Source of the DNA: an uncultured Enterobacteriaceae bacterium
Lineage (GTDB): Bacteria > Pseudomonadota > Gammaproteobacteria > Enterobacterales > Enterobacteriaceae
Length of the DNA stretch: 64,000 bases
Assembly: GCA_936920625.1 (NCBI GenBank)
Contig: CAKZHC010000049.1
Coordinates: 19,186-83,185, forward strand
Direction: 5' to 3'
The notes under the pieces were generated by a model. That model was not told the origin of the DNA. It did no database searches and worked only from the letters and a program-made list of their open reading frames with translations. Position numbers and translations under genes: made by a program. Numbering within the stretch: the first letter of the stretch is position 1; each line of letters opens with the position of its first letter. Shown piece by piece: positions 17,857 to 28,434 of this stretch.

Positions 17857-20800
17857 TTACCGACTTTCAAACTGGAGCTGCCCCAGAGGGTCTGTGTTAG
17901 CTGCATCGTCAGGCTCTGAAGAAAATCCCCGGAGTCCTACCACATGTACATGCTCGCTATTATTGATAACTTTACGTACCAGCTTGTAAGTCGTTCCCTT
18001 TTCCGGACTAATGTTTTCAGGCGCGGCAATGATTAGCTGCATCTCCAAACGTTCGCACAACTCAAAGAGCGTGTTTATAGACCGGGCATCCAGCCGGGCA
18101 GCTTCATCCAGGAACAGCAGACGACAGGGAGAAATGTCTTTTCCACGCAGCCGGCGTGACTCCTCTTCCCAGCTTTGCACGACCATAACCAGAATCGACA
18201 TTCCGGTTCCTATCGCTTCACCAGTTGACAGCGCTCCACTTTCCGCACGAAGCCAGCCATCTGAGCCACGATTAACCTCAACCTCCATCTCCAGATAGTT
18301 GCGGTAGTCCAGTAACGCTTCACCAATAGTTTGTGGGGTGCGTTGCCCCATGTCAATCTGCGGATTCAGCCGCTGATAGAGCCTTGCAAGTGCTTCTGAA
18401 AAAGTCAGTCGATTACTGGTAAAGAGGTCCTGATGCTGTTCATGCTGTTGTGAGAGAACATCAAGCAGTAAACTGTGACTTTCACGCACATTAACATTAA
18501 GTCGTACACTATTTACCTGACCAAAACTGACGCTTCGCAGCCCCTGATTGAGCTGGCGGATACGTAGCTGTTCGCGCTGGATGGTTTTACGGATGATATT
18601 AGCTACACTGTGCGAACTTATTGCCAGGGTCTGTTCGCGTGCGGTCAGCTCTTCAGTGAGGCGGCTTAGCTCTATCTCCATCTGCTCAATCGCATCAACC
18701 GGATCATCTGTGGCGATGATATCCTGACGAATACGTTCACGCAGGTGCTGATATACTGCAATAAAAAACTGAATCTTGCGTTCCGGACGTTTAGCATCTT
18801 CAGAGCCGCGTAATAGATCGCGCAAATGTTCGTTATCCGCAACAGCAAGTCGCAACGCACCTAACGCTTTATCAGACATTGAGCGCAATTCATCACTGCC
18901 AAGATAGGCAAGCTCACGCTTATGCAGGCGCCGCTCCATGCCATGCTCTTTCACCAGACACATTACAGCGCACCAGCCCGCTTTCGCAGTGACGACCTGC
19001 TCACGCATCACCAGATAATCACGGTTAACCCGTTTGAGTTTTTTCTGTAATCCATCTATCTCCGCTTCACAGAGTGTGAGCTGCTTTTCCAGTTGATTAC
19101 GACGTGCCCGGTTGTGGCTGAGTCCGCTATAAATTTCATCCCGCTGCTGCCGGGCACGCGCTTCGGCACTGGCATCTGCTTTCACACCGATATCGTGCAT
19201 CTCCTGCAACAACTCTTTATACATATCCTCTTTGGCATCGTAAGCACTCTTCAGTGAAGCCAGCGTCTGATTCTGTTGTGCCAGATTTTGCTGATGCTGG
19301 CGTAACTGCTCACGGGCATGGCGGCGTTGACCCTCTGCCTGTTCAAGACGACGGCGGAGTTGCTCATTAAGAGAGCCGGTATTATCCAACATCGCCGCCG
19401 CATCCTGATAACTCAGGTGTGCCCGGCGCTGTACTACCTCGGCCAAAGCAAATGCCTGCTCACGGGTTTTTCGCTGTATTTCAAGTGCAAGCTGATAATC
19501 ACGCTTCAGCTGATCATGCTGTTTGGGATCATTTTGCAGCACAGAAATAACAGATTCCAGTGCCACCAGCTGCGCATCATGCTGCTGAAGATAGTGCGCC
19601 GCTTCCTGAGCTTCTTCGAGACAGGCAACTATTTCGTCATAGCGATCTTGCAGCGTGTCATCGCCTAGCAAACTGCTACGCGGCAGCAGCTGATTCAGCC
19701 AGCCAGTACTCTCTTTTACCTGATCATATTGCTGGCGCTCTCGTTGATTTTCACTTTCATGCTGACTTAATGCCCTTTCCAGCTCGCTACGTTGGCTGTT
19801 GAGCTGCCGGATTTGTGCTTCCGGGTCTGGGTCAAAGGCAACGGTAATATGGCTGCCGATAAAACGACTAACGGATTGATGAAGGCGTTGTGTTTTTTGT
19901 ACATCAAAAGAGAACGTCGCAAAACGCTCATTCAGCATGCTACGTTCAGCACGCAGCCGTTCCAGTTGATTTTCCCGTGCCGCACGCCCAAATAAGGGGA
20001 CTTTTGGAAAACGCGAGTAGCGCCACTGGCGCTCAGCCACTTTAACCACCACGGCACCTTCCAGCTCTTCTGCATTGAAGACACTCTCATCGAAAGCCTG
20101 AGGATCGCCCTCAATCAGATAGAGATCTTCGGGACAATCCTGTAACTCATTAAGCTGATCGCGGATTAATGACAGGTCGGGAACCACAATGGCATGACGT
20201 GCAGGCCCGTACAGGGCCGAAAACCAGGGCGCATCATCAAGCGTGACATCATCATAGATTTCACTGAGCAGTACACCGCCAAAGCGATCTGCTAATTGAT
20301 TAAGGCGGCTATCTTCGGCACCTCCGGGCTGGCTCAGGCGCTCTATCTGCCGCTCAGCTTCTCGTTTTTGTACAGCAATGTTGTCACGCTCTACAATGAG
20401 CCCTCGCTCCTGCTCCAGCAAATGCTGCAAATATTCCGTCATCTGCTGGCTGTCAGCCAGAGCCATACCGCTCTGCTCACGCAACTGCAACAACAACTCC
20501 TGAGCCATCAGCCATTGTGGTGCACGGGTGGTCAATAGTGTCAGCTGTGATGAGAGCTGTTCCCGCTGCTGACCCATCGCCAGTTGACGTTCAGTTGCCT
20601 TTGAAACTCTCTCGCTGAGCTGTTCAGTTAGTTCGTCGAGCTGATGCGCTACGTCAGGAAGCTCCTGCACATCATATTCTCTCCCCTGACGGGTGCAGAA
20701 TTGATTCAGCAAATGCTTTGCTTCCTGCTGCTCCAGCAGACGCTGTTCAAGTTCAGCAAGACGTGCCCGCAGACTGGTCAGCTGCTCACGCCGATGGCGC

Positions 20801-22323
20801 TGATTGATAGCATCGCGCAGTAGATCCCGGCCTATTTGCCAGGCATCGCTGCGACTAACCGGACCGCCAATTTTGCACACGAGGGCAAACGCCTGCTCAA
20901 ACTGGCTGTGCGCAGCCTCAGCCATACTCAGCTTCTGTTCAAGCCCCAGCAGGGTATCTGTAGCTTCACGTTCCCGCTGATGAAACGCATTTTGCCACTC
21001 CATTGCATTTTCAATATTGAGATCAGGCAACTGACAAATATCGCGGGCCCGCTCCAGCGCATGTTGTGCCTGCTGATATTGAATAGCACGCGTCTGCTGC
21101 ACATCAAGTGCCTGCTGATAATCTGCAAGCTGGTTTTTGAGTTCGTCCACTTCGAGTTCAGCGGCTTCACTGCGTGCAGCGTTTTCGAACTCGGTTTCAC
21201 GTGCTTCTTCTGCTATCTCACTCTGTACCTCCAGCCGTTCGCGCAGCTCATCCAGATCAGCTTCATAACGGGTGATTTTTTCCTGCTGGCGTACCGCCGT
21301 CTGCACCAGATTGAGGTGATCACTGGCACGCTGATATTCACTTTCCAGGACAGCCTCATCTGCTGTATGTTTGGCCAGTTCACTGGCCATTTCAACATGG
21401 CGTTCCTGTTCTGCTGCCTGCTGTTTTTGTGTCAGAGCTAACTCCTGACGCAACTGCAGAGCACCATCAAGATGCTGACGCCGCTCATTAGCATGGCGCA
21501 TATAATCTGCTGCAACATAGCTGGTTGCCTCAGAAATCAGATGTTTGAACATCTCACGATCAGACTGCGTGACACGAATGGCCTCCAGCGTCATACGGTT
21601 TTCACGTAGCGCTGCTTCCATATCCTGAAAAGCTTTACGTACTCCACTGTTTTCCGGCAGCAGATAATCGCGTAGCGAGCGGGTGATAGCGCTGGAGATA
21701 CCGCCATAAAGCGATGCTTCCATCAGACGGTAATATTTACTGCGATCCGCGCTTGTCTTCATGCGGCGGGCCACCATACCCAGATCAAACATCAGCGCAT
21801 GGTAGTCGGTGATAGCGTTGTACTGCCGAAACTGAACACACTGACTGTCTTCAAACTTGTCCTTCAGCTCTGTTAGCGGCAGCACACGTGCCTGACGTCC
21901 ATCGACCGTTTCGGTCAGCAGTTCGGCCGGGTGAATACTGGCTGGCAGATCCTGAATACTAAATGGTTTGATGTCCACTTTACGGTTACGCCCTGCCACC
22001 TGTTGCAAACGTACCCCTGCAAGCACCCGCTGCCCCAGAGAGTTCTCAACATCCAGTACTGCATAGCAGACACCCGGACGCAATTTTCCATATAATCCTT
22101 TATCACGTGATCCACTGGTGGCGCCCGCCTCTGTGGTATTGCGAAAGTGTAACAGTGTTAAATCTGGGATCAGCGCGGTGATAAATGCAGCCATCGTCGT
22201 AGATTTTCCGGCACCGTTGCCCCCGGAAAGCGTTGTCACCAACTGATCCAGATCAAATGTTCTGGCAAAAAAGCCGTTCCAGTTAATCAACGTCAGAGAG
22301 CAAAATTTACCACGTCCAGTCAT
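17857..22323 (-). CDS. mukB: Chromosome condensin subunit MukB
   Basis: MukB is the SMC-like ATPase of the MukBEF complex, which compacts and segregates the chromosome. The product is 1488 aa (E. coli 1486). Walker A, GGNGAGKST, is at residues 34-42. Two long coiled-coil arms rich in Gln, Glu and Leu flank a central hinge. The C-terminal half carries the signature LSTGEAIGTGMS and Walker B in LLFLDEAARLD. Its ATG overlaps the mukE stop by four bases, so the subunits are translationally coupled. All three muk genes are intact and in E. coli order. The ldtD gene follows. Confidence 0.98.
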   Translation of the reverse strand: MTGRGKFCSLTLINWNGFFARTFDLDQLVTTLSGGNGAGKSTTMAAFITALIPDLTLLHFRNTTEAGATSGSRDKGLYGKLRPGVCYAVLDVENSLGQRVLAGVRLQQVAGRNRKVDIKPFSIQDLPASIHPAELLTETVDGRQARVLPLTELKDKFEDSQCVQFRQYNAITDYHALMFDLGMVARRMKTSADRSKYYRLMEASLYGGISSAITRSLRDYLLPENSGVRKAFQDMEAALRENRMTLEAIRVTQSDREMFKHLISEATSYVAADYMRHANERRQHLDGALQLRQELALTQKQQAAEQERHVEMASELAKHTADEAVLESEYQRASDHLNLVQTAVRQQEKITRYEADLDELRERLEVQSEIAEEARETEFENAARSEAAELEVDELKNQLADYQQALDVQQTRAIQYQQAQHALERARDICQLPDLNIENAMEWQNAFHQREREATDTLLGLEQKLSMAEAAHSQFEQAFALVCKIGGPVSRSDAWQIGRDLLRDAINQRHRREQLTSLRARLAELEQRLLEQQEAKHLLNQFCTRQGREYDVQELPDVAHQLDELTEQLSERVSKATERQLAMGQQREQLSSQLTLLTTRAPQWLMAQELLLQLREQSGMALADSQQMTEYLQHLLEQERGLIVERDNIAVQKREAERQIERLSQPGGAEDSRLNQLADRFGGVLLSEIYDDVTLDDAPWFSALYGPARHAIVVPDLSLIRDQLNELQDCPEDLYLIEGDPQAFDESVFNAEELEGAVVVKVAERQWRYSRFPKVPLFGRAARENQLERLRAERSMLNERFATFSFDVQKTQRLHQSVSRFIGSHITVAFDPDPEAQIRQLNSQRSELERALSQHESENQRERQQYDQVKESTGWLNQLLPRSSLLGDDTLQDRYDEIVACLEEAQEAAHYLQQHDAQLVALESVISVLQNDPKQHDQLKRDYQLALEIQRKTREQAFALAEVVQRRAHLSYQDAAAMLDNTGSLNEQLRRRLEQAEGQRRHAREQLRQHQQNLAQQNQTLASLKSAYDAKEDMYKELLQEMHDIGVKADASAEARARQQRDEIYSGLSHNRARRNQLEKQLTLCEAEIDGLQKKLKRVNRDYLVMREQVVTAKAGWCAVMCLVKEHGMERRLHKRELAYLGSDELRSMSDKALGALRLAVADNEHLRDLLRGSEDAKRPERKIQFFIAVYQHLRERIRQDIIATDDPVDAIEQMEIELSRLTEELTAREQTLAISSHSVANIIRKTIQREQLRIRQLNQGLRSVSFGQVNSVRLNVNVRESHSLLLDVLSQQHEQHQDLFTSNRLTFSEALARLYQRLNPQIDMGQRTPQTIGEALLDYRNYLEMEVEVNRGSDGWLRAESGALSTGEAIGTGMSILVMVVQSWEEESRRLRGKDISPCRLLFLDEAARLDARSINTLFELCERLEMQLIIAAPENISPEKGTTYKLVRKVINNSEHVHVVGLRGFSSEPDDAANTDPLGQLQFESR

Positions 22324-23048
22324 GATAGTGTGTCCTCTCTGTTTTCCTGTTCTGCCGCTGACAAATTGTCATTGTCATCGCTGTCATCACGGGGAACTTC
22401 GTAACCTTCCAGCAATACTGCCTCACCATCACGGATCATTCGCAACTGAGTCTCACGCAAACAATCGCCAGCCCGCGCATCAGCGCCAAAACGAAAAACC
22501 GACTCAGTAATGCGAAATTTACTGCTGTCATTACCCTCAAACCAAACCATACCGAGACGGCGCAGGCGGTAAACTGACGCGCGGATCTTCTCCTGAAGTT
22601 TCTGACGGTCCAAATCAGAACCGGTTGCACGCTGATTGATCAGTTTTAGCAACCTGCTTTCATCCACCAGACTTAACAACTCTTCGTAGAGCTCCTGTTG
22701 GGTAAAAACGCCTTCATTCACCAGCCTCTCAGGGCTGAGCCAGAGATAACAGAGAACCTTACCCACCATCATATCAAGCTCAGAGAGAACCGAACGGGGG
22801 ATCAGTGTGGTTGAACGGGGGCGCAGATAAAAAAATCCCTCCGGAGCACGCACTAATTCCACGTTATAACGCAGGTAAAAAGCTTCCAGATGCTCCTGAT
22901 AATCCATCAGAAATGCATGATTATCTAACTCTTCAATCCCAATATGCCTGCCCGCACGCAGGCTACTGTCCAGCGCCGGGAAAAGAGAGTTTGCCAGTGC
23001 CTGAGCCAGTTTAACCGGTATCACTTGTTCAATATTTGTCGATGACAT
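22320..23048 (-). CDS. mukE: Chromosome partition protein MukE
   Basis: MukE is the small winged-helix (KITE) subunit that binds the MukF kleisin and loads MukB. From the ATG at 23048 the protein is 242 aa (E. coli 234) and starts MSSTNIEQVIPVKLAQALA. The frame is open nine codons further. AAGG precedes this start. The body matches E. coli closely (YLRPRSTTLIPRSVLSELDM). The extra length lies in an acidic tail rich in Asp, Asn and Glu. The gene overlaps mukF by 20 bases and mukB by 4. Confidence 0.97.
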   Translation of the reverse strand: MSSTNIEQVIPVKLAQALANSLFPALDSSLRAGRHIGIEELDNHAFLMDYQEHLEAFYLRYNVELVRAPEGFFYLRPRSTTLIPRSVLSELDMMVGKVLCYLWLSPERLVNEGVFTQQELYEELLSLVDESRLLKLINQRATGSDLDRQKLQEKIRASVYRLRRLGMVWFEGNDSSKFRITESVFRFGADARAGDCLRETQLRMIRDGEAVLLEGYEVPRDDSDDNDNLSAAEQENREDTLS

Positions 23049-24351
23049 GTGCCTGAACCTTGGCTCCGTAATCATTGATATGTTGCCACTCTGCGGGCAA
23101 CCCGGAAAAATCAGCTTCTGCTATACCTAAACGCACTGCCTGATCTACCACAATGCGAGCCAGGTCAAAATGGCGTGCACGAGGATAGCGCGCCAGATAA
23201 TCACGCATCACTACGCCAAGATTCAGCGGCTTTTGCTGCTCTTTATAAATGTTTAGTGCACTTTCTATCATAATGATGAGCTGCTGACGAATTTCGCTGA
23301 ACTCTTCATATTCCAGTTCACTGGGCAGCTCTCCTGTGACCTCTTCGTTACGCAGCATTAATGCTTCATCGCGCAGATCCATCAGACGTTCACCACTGGC
23401 ACAGGTCAGACCCCATGGGGCATCAGCCCAGGTTTGTATTGACTGACGTAACCGCCGGGCAAACACCCGATTTTTATCCATATCAATTGCCGTACGAATG
23501 AATTTATGGACATGGCGATCATAACCTATCCACAGATCAATCGCCTGTTGCCCCCAGCTGATAATACGGTCCAGTTTGTTTTGCAGGTCAAACACTAATT
23601 TGTCTATTAGCGCCAGATCAGGGGCATGAGCAATGGCATCCTGAATACGCAGTAGCGTAGCCTGGAGCTTATCACCTGCTGCTTCGAGCGTATCCTGTAG
23701 TTCCCGTAGTGTAGCTGAAGTTTCACAGAGCAACTTTTCACAACTGGAAATGGCCGCCTGCCACTCGTGGTTTAACAACTGAGCGATGTTCTCCTTTACC
23801 TGTTGTTGTTGTTCATCCATAAGCCGCTGAGAGTGGTCGATGCTGTCGAAAATCTCAGCAACTGAGTATTTTAGCGGTGCAAACACATGCCTGTGCCAGT
23901 GAAACCGGTCACCCCGTTCTTCAGCTGCATTGGCTGCCCGTTCAAGCTCCCCTGCAACAATCGACAGTTGAGTTGAAAGGCGCAGAGTGGAAAATTCGCG
24001 CTGACGGATATAATAGTCAGTGATGCCCATCGCCAGGGGCGTCAGGCGATAGATAGCATGGCCTTCATGGAGCTCGCTAATAAAGCGGTGGAGCAGGCGC
24101 TGGCGCACCATATCATTGATTGCGTTGTTAGCACGAATTTGCACGCTTTCACCAGTCTGCCCGAATCCTTCGGCAACAATACGGAAAATATCGACGAGGT
24201 CGCCTTCACGCATTTCACAATCCAGTTGCTCGCCATTGAGGGTAGCAATAACCAGCAAAAAGGTCAGGCGTTCACTGGGCAAAGAAACGGAAAATTCACT
24301 CTTTCGTGCCCAGGCAACCAGTTCTGGCACTGACTGCGGAAAGTTACTCAT
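23029..24351 (-). CDS. mukF: Chromosome partition protein MukF (kleisin)
   Basis: MukF is the kleisin that bridges MukB heads and dimerises through its N-terminal winged-helix domain. The product is 440 aa, exactly the E. coli length, and ends YGAKVQAHVIDKY. An N-terminal winged helix (about 1-120) with INDMVRQRLLHRF, a central helical region with SIDHSQRLMDEQQQQVKENI, and a C-terminal MukB-binding domain are present. The gene begins three bases from the end of the broken cmoM, so the ancestral cmoM-mukF-mukE-mukB operon order is kept. Nonsense polarity from the cmoM lesion might lower mukFEB expression. Confidence 0.97.
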   Translation of the reverse strand: MSNFPQSVPELVAWARKSEFSVSLPSERLTFLLVIATLNGEQLDCEMREGDLVDIFRIVAEGFGQTGESVQIRANNAINDMVRQRLLHRFISELHEGHAIYRLTPLAMGITDYYIRQREFSTLRLSTQLSIVAGELERAANAAEERGDRFHWHRHVFAPLKYSVAEIFDSIDHSQRLMDEQQQQVKENIAQLLNHEWQAAISSCEKLLCETSATLRELQDTLEAAGDKLQATLLRIQDAIAHAPDLALIDKLVFDLQNKLDRIISWGQQAIDLWIGYDRHVHKFIRTAIDMDKNRVFARRLRQSIQTWADAPWGLTCASGERLMDLRDEALMLRNEEVTGELPSELEYEEFSEIRQQLIIMIESALNIYKEQQKPLNLGVVMRDYLARYPRARHFDLARIVVDQAVRLGIAEADFSGLPAEWQHINDYGAKVQAHVIDKY

Positions 24352-25143
24352 CGTTCGTCTTCTCGCACAGGCTTATACACAGCAACACGGATATAGCGCC
24401 CAAGATCTAAAAACGGTCTCTGGCAACTATACTGGGTTTCCAGCGCAAGTAGCTGGTCGAATTGTTCAGTTTGTAGATTCTTATCGCGCAGATAGTCATG
24501 AAATACCCGAATACCTGTCTTTTCACCTGCCTCAAAGCCACAGGCAGCCAGCCAGCGATACACCTCTTCAGGATCGCGGGGATAGTCAGGTAGCAGGCTT
24601 CGCTGTTTTCGCTTAATCATATCAGCCTGCAACCAGTCAAAATTGCCCGAGATCAGGTTGCCCATGCGTAATCCATTAATGTTATAAAACATCAGCGACA
24701 TGGCCCCTCCCGGCTTCAACACGTTATAATAGTGTGCATAATATCGTTTCCGGTTCCGCTACCCATTCAAGCACTGCGTGAAACAATACCAAATCAACGG
24801 GTTTATCCAAATGCCTCGTGATACTTTGTATCGGAACCTGCTCGAACTGCATATTATCACTCACTCCGAGCTTTTCTGCACGATGCCTGGCACGAGAGAT
24901 CATCTCTGCGGAAAGGTCACATAACAAAACCTTATGGCCACGGGCCGCCATATCACAGCTGATCTGACCTTCTCCACCCCCTGCATCCAGCACACGCAAT
25001 GGTACTTCTGGCAAATTTAGGAGCAGACGTTCTAGCGCCTGCCATAATATGGCCTTCCGCAAGCGTCCTTTGGTTGTGCCATAGATATTTTGGGAGAGTT
25101 TTTCTGCAATATCATCAAAATTGCGATCCTGTGCTCCTGACAT
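24348..25143 (-). pseudogene. cmoM: cmoM tRNA (mcmo5U34) methyltransferase, frameshifted
   Basis: CmoM (SmtA) methylates cmo5U34 to mcmo5U in wobble uridines of some tRNAs. The N-terminal half (24724-25143) matches E. coli from QDRNFDDIAEKLSQNIYGTTK through the SAM motif VLDAGGGEGQ to LEWVAEPETILCTL, then stops. The C-terminal half (24348-about 24735) continues in another frame from NVLKPGGAMSLMFYN to the normal end. Reading CTA TAT AAC in place of CTA TTA TAA restores the protein, so one extra T near 24729-24732 is the likely lesion. Everything else is well conserved, so the event is recent or is a sequence error. It is divergent from elyC, with no clear ribosome site. Confidence 0.85.
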
Positions 25144-25243
25144 GTTTTAACGCACTATTTTGGCATACACTGGAGATTAGTGGAGCTTTACATCGTCAGC
25201 TGCACTTTTTAGATGATATTTTTCAATAAAATAGTGAGTTACC

Positions 25244-26032
25244 ATGATGTTTACCCTGAAAAAAATAGCGGGATGTCTTCTGCTTCCGTTGCCACTACTT
25301 CTGTTACTGATGGCAACAGGACTTCTTTTGCTGTGGTCCGGCCGCTGGCAAAAAAGCGGAAAAATAATCATTTCACTAAGCTGGCTGATACTATTACTGC
25401 TCAGCCTACAGCCCGTTGCCGACTCGCTCTTAGCACCACTTGAGCAGCGCTACCCCACCTGGCACCAGAGCAGACCAGTTCGCTATGTGGTCGTACTTGG
25501 TGGCAGCTACACCTGGAATCCAGCATGGGCACCAGGCTCTAACCTTTACAATAATAGCCTGGCCAGAGTGATAGAAGGGATACGTTTATGGCGTAATAAT
25601 AACGGAACGAAACTAATTTTTACAGGAGCTGCATTCAAGAACAATTCCAAAAGTTCTGCCGCAGTGGCCGCCGTAGTTGCGGAATCACTAGGCGTACCTG
25701 CCAGCGATATCATCACCCTCGATACCCCACGGGATACCAATGAAGAAGCAACCGCCGTTGCAGAGCATATTGGCCGGGCACCCTTCCTGCTTGTCACTTC
25801 CGCCAGCCACTTACCACGGGCGATGATTTTCTTTAAAAAAAAGGGACTCACTCCAATCCCTGCCCCTGCCAATCAGTTGGCAATGAGCACCCCGCTTCAT
25901 CCCTGGCAGCGACTAATACCATCATCAGCCTGGCTAACTCATAGCACACAGGCCTGGTATGAAATAGCAGGCCTGCTATGGCAACAAATAATCATCAGAG
26001 ATTCTAACACAACACCCCCAGCACAAAAATAA
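25244..26032 (+). CDS. elyC: Envelope biogenesis factor ElyC
   Basis: ElyC (YcbC) is an inner-membrane DUF218 protein needed for peptidoglycan synthesis at low temperature and thought to act on the lipid carrier pool. The product is 262 aa (E. coli 259). Two N-terminal membrane helices (about 9-27 and 33-58) precede a periplasmic DUF218 domain with VVVLGGSYTWNP, GIRLWR, FTGAAFKNNSKSSA, DTNEEA and LVTSASHLPRA. It is divergent from cmoM with a 100-bp gap. It ends at a 1.35-kb gene desert. Confidence 0.95.
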   Translation: MMFTLKKIAGCLLLPLPLLLLLMATGLLLLWSGRWQKSGKIIISLSWLILLLLSLQPVADSLLAPLEQRYPTWHQSRPVRYVVVLGGSYTWNPAWAPGSNLYNNSLARVIEGIRLWRNNNGTKLIFTGAAFKNNSKSSAAVAAVVAESLGVPASDIITLDTPRDTNEEATAVAEHIGRAPFLLVTSASHLPRAMIFFKKKGLTPIPAPANQLAMSTPLHPWQRLIPSSAWLTHSTQAWYEIAGLLWQQIIIRDSNTTPPAQK

Positions 26033-27383
26033 GAAGCTGGCCTGAACAACAAACATATATACTCAGGCAGCGATCGGACCACCTTAGTCATACTTGCTAT
26101 CAGAAAATAAATTAGTCTGTCAGAGAGATGATTAACTGAAATTATACACGAGTGCTTTTTATCCACTCATTATAAACATCTGGTGCTCTGCCCTGAACCA
26201 AAGAGCAGTTGTTAAAAACATTTCGCCGCAAGAAAAAGAGTAAGACTATAGAATTCAGCAGCCGCGCTGACAACCCGCTAACTAATAATTGCCGGGTCAT
26301 TCAACACTATCTGTACTTTTGCAGAAACAGCAGGAAAGATACTTCACTCAGACGGTAACAATGCTCAGATACTCACTGACTATAAAATAACAACATGTAA
26401 TTCCAGACATTAAAATAAGCCCTCCGGGAAGCATGGCAGAAGTGTACTATAAAATGCGTAAATACATCTATGCTCTAATCCCTGATCAAAAAGGGCAAAA
26501 AAAAACCACCTGAAAAAGTGGGTTTAAATTAAATATAATTCGTTGATTTAATGAGCACTAATAAACCATCAGAATCTGATATATCAGCGCCACTATATCT
26601 ACAAATTGTTGGTTTTCATAACTCACCGGCAGCCACTGAGATCAGCCTAACCGTCAACAAATAAACATTACCAAAAACACCTCACATCTTCATTTTAGAA
26701 AACGGATTACAAGATATACTTTGGTAAAAAATAAATCCCTAGCGTTAAAATAATTTTAGAGTTGTTATGATAATTTTAATAATTTTTTAGATTTGTTACT
26801 TTATAAGACAGATAATATTTCTTTTCCCCGCTATTTTATTATTCTGCATACTCTTGATAAGAGTAAAAAATACTCAATTATTAAGTTCAGAAAATTTATA
26901 TTTAAATGCGTGTTTTGTCAGATCTTCTGAGAAACAGATATCATCTGAAATTCTGCGGCCAGTGTTTTATTACGACATGCCATAAACAAGAGAATATGCT
27001 AACCAGACAAAAATAATATTACAGACAACAAAATGGTACATATGTGTCATTCCACGTATTTTGTATTTTATCTGTTTTAAGTGAAAATAGTAAATATTTT
27101 TAATTTAAATTTTCTGACTTGTTATATCTGGTTAACAAAAATAGTCAATTTATAAGGTCATTAACATAAATATTATTAATACTAGATGACTTTTATCTTT
27201 CAAGCTTCCTAATGTACTAATCAATTCCCTTTGACAGTTTTTCGACCCTGATATCCGGATTGCATACCTTGCAGACAGGTGTGTCCAAACCTGCCTGCAA
27301 CAAAACTTACTGCCATTAGCAACGGTAAACATCACAGCTATAACTCAGAAAAGGATAGTTGTAATCAAATTCGGCTTCCCAGT
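26033..27383. other. 1.35-kb gene desert between elyC and kdsB
   Basis: No gene can be read here. E. coli has ycbJ in this position, downstream of kdsB, and no relic was recognised. The stretch is strongly AT-rich from about 26700 to 27200. One terminator-like hairpin with a T9 tract is left (26497-26522), as if a transcript once ended here. Confidence 0.6.
26497..26522 (-). terminator. Orphan terminator-like hairpin with T9 tract
   Basis: On the minus strand CCAC pairs with GTGG around an 8-base loop and is followed by nine T (A9 on the plus strand, 26497-26505). The stem is short. No intact gene lies upstream until kdsB, 860 bp away, so it may once have ended a lost gene such as ycbJ. Confidence 0.35.
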
Positions 27384-28142
27384 TCAACGAGGCTGGCTAC
27401 TAATCAGAGCACGAACGCGCACAAGATCTTCCGTAGTATCGACACCAGCAACAGGAGCTTCTTTAGCTACATCAACATGAATCTTCTCTCCGTACCATAA
27501 CACCCTCAGCTGTTCAAGCAATTCTACCTGTTCCAGCTGACTCGCGGGCCAGCTAACATACCGGCGGATAAACTCAGCACGATAAGCATAAATACCAATA
27601 TGGCGTAAAAAAGGATAACCTGTTATGTCTTTAGTCGTTGAAAATCGTTCCCTGTCCCAGGGAATAGTTGCCCGTGAAAAATAAAGTGCAAAGTGCCGGG
27701 CATCACGTACTACCTTCACGACATTGGGATTAAAAGCGTCAGCCGGTTCATCCAGCGGCACAGCAAGCGTAGCCATACCCACCGAGCAAGCATTAATATT
27801 TTCTGCCAACTGCTGAATAATAACCGGCGGAATCAGTGGCTCATCACCTTGAATATTAACGATAATTTCATCATCAGGAAAATGATAACGCTCAATCACT
27901 TCTGCAATGCGTTCAGTACCAGAGTGATGATCAGAACGCGTAATGCAAACTTCCCCTCCTGCCTGTTCCACCACCTTTGCAACATCAGGATGCTCGGTGG
28001 CGACGATAACCCGCGCCGCGCCTGACTCACGGGCTCTGGTCATAACATGGATAATCATCGGCTTGCCATCAATATCAACCAGTGGTTTTCCCGGCAGCCG
28101 GGTCGAGGCAAAACGTGCGGGAATAATGGCAGTAAAACGCAT
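27384..28142 (-). CDS. kdsB: CMP-KDO synthetase
   Basis: KdsB activates 3-deoxy-D-manno-octulosonate with CTP to CMP-KDO for transfer to lipid A. The product is 252 aa (E. coli 248). The nucleotidyltransferase start IIPARFASTRLPGKPL, the metal-site block IVNIQGDEPLIPP and LEQLRVLWYGEKIHV near the C-terminus are intact. The gene overlaps the stop of ycaR by one base (TAATG), so the two are probably co-translated. With lpxK and msbA just upstream it forms a lipid A block that implies a normal lipopolysaccharide core. Confidence 0.97.
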   Translation of the reverse strand: MRFTAIIPARFASTRLPGKPLVDIDGKPMIIHVMTRARESGAARVIVATEHPDVAKVVEQAGGEVCITRSDHHSGTERIAEVIERYHFPDDEIIVNIQGDEPLIPPVIIQQLAENINACSVGMATLAVPLDEPADAFNPNVVKVVRDARHFALYFSRATIPWDRERFSTTKDITGYPFLRHIGIYAYRAEFIRRYVSWPASQLEQVELLEQLRVLWYGEKIHVDVAKEAPVAGVDTTEDLVRVRALISSQPR

Positions 28143-28321
28143 TAAGGACTCTCTTCTGGCATGAGTGTTCGTGCTTCGTTTTCCAACAACACCAGAATGC
28201 CATCACGCACCGGATAAGCCAGCCCATCAGATCTGCAAATCAGCTCCTGTTGCCCTTTATTAAAATGAAGCTTACCGTTGCATAGTGGACAAGCGATAAT
28301 TTGCATTAAACGGTGATCCAT
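28142..28321 (-). CDS. ycaR: Trm112-like zinc-ribbon protein YcaR
   Basis: YcaR is a small Trm112-family protein of unclear role that always travels with kdsB. From the ATG at 28321 it has 59 residues (E. coli 60) and starts MDHRLMQIIACPLCNGKL, so one CxxC pair is visible. A GGGGGA ribosome site precedes this start. The frame is open 23 codons further, but those residues do not align. The E. coli gene ycaQ, normally between lpxK and ycaR, is absent, and only 113 bp separate the two here. Confidence 0.92.
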   Translation of the reverse strand: MDHRLMQIIACPLCNGKLHFNKGQQELICRSDGLAYPVRDGILVLLENEARTLMPEESP

Positions 28322-28434
28322 GAATCCCCCATCGAGAATGATACTGATACCAAGCTTATCACAGCGCAGTCGGGTTAATAATAGCAACAAACCGATAAAA
28401 ATCGCCCGTAAAACCTTATGTGTTGAAAATCCAA

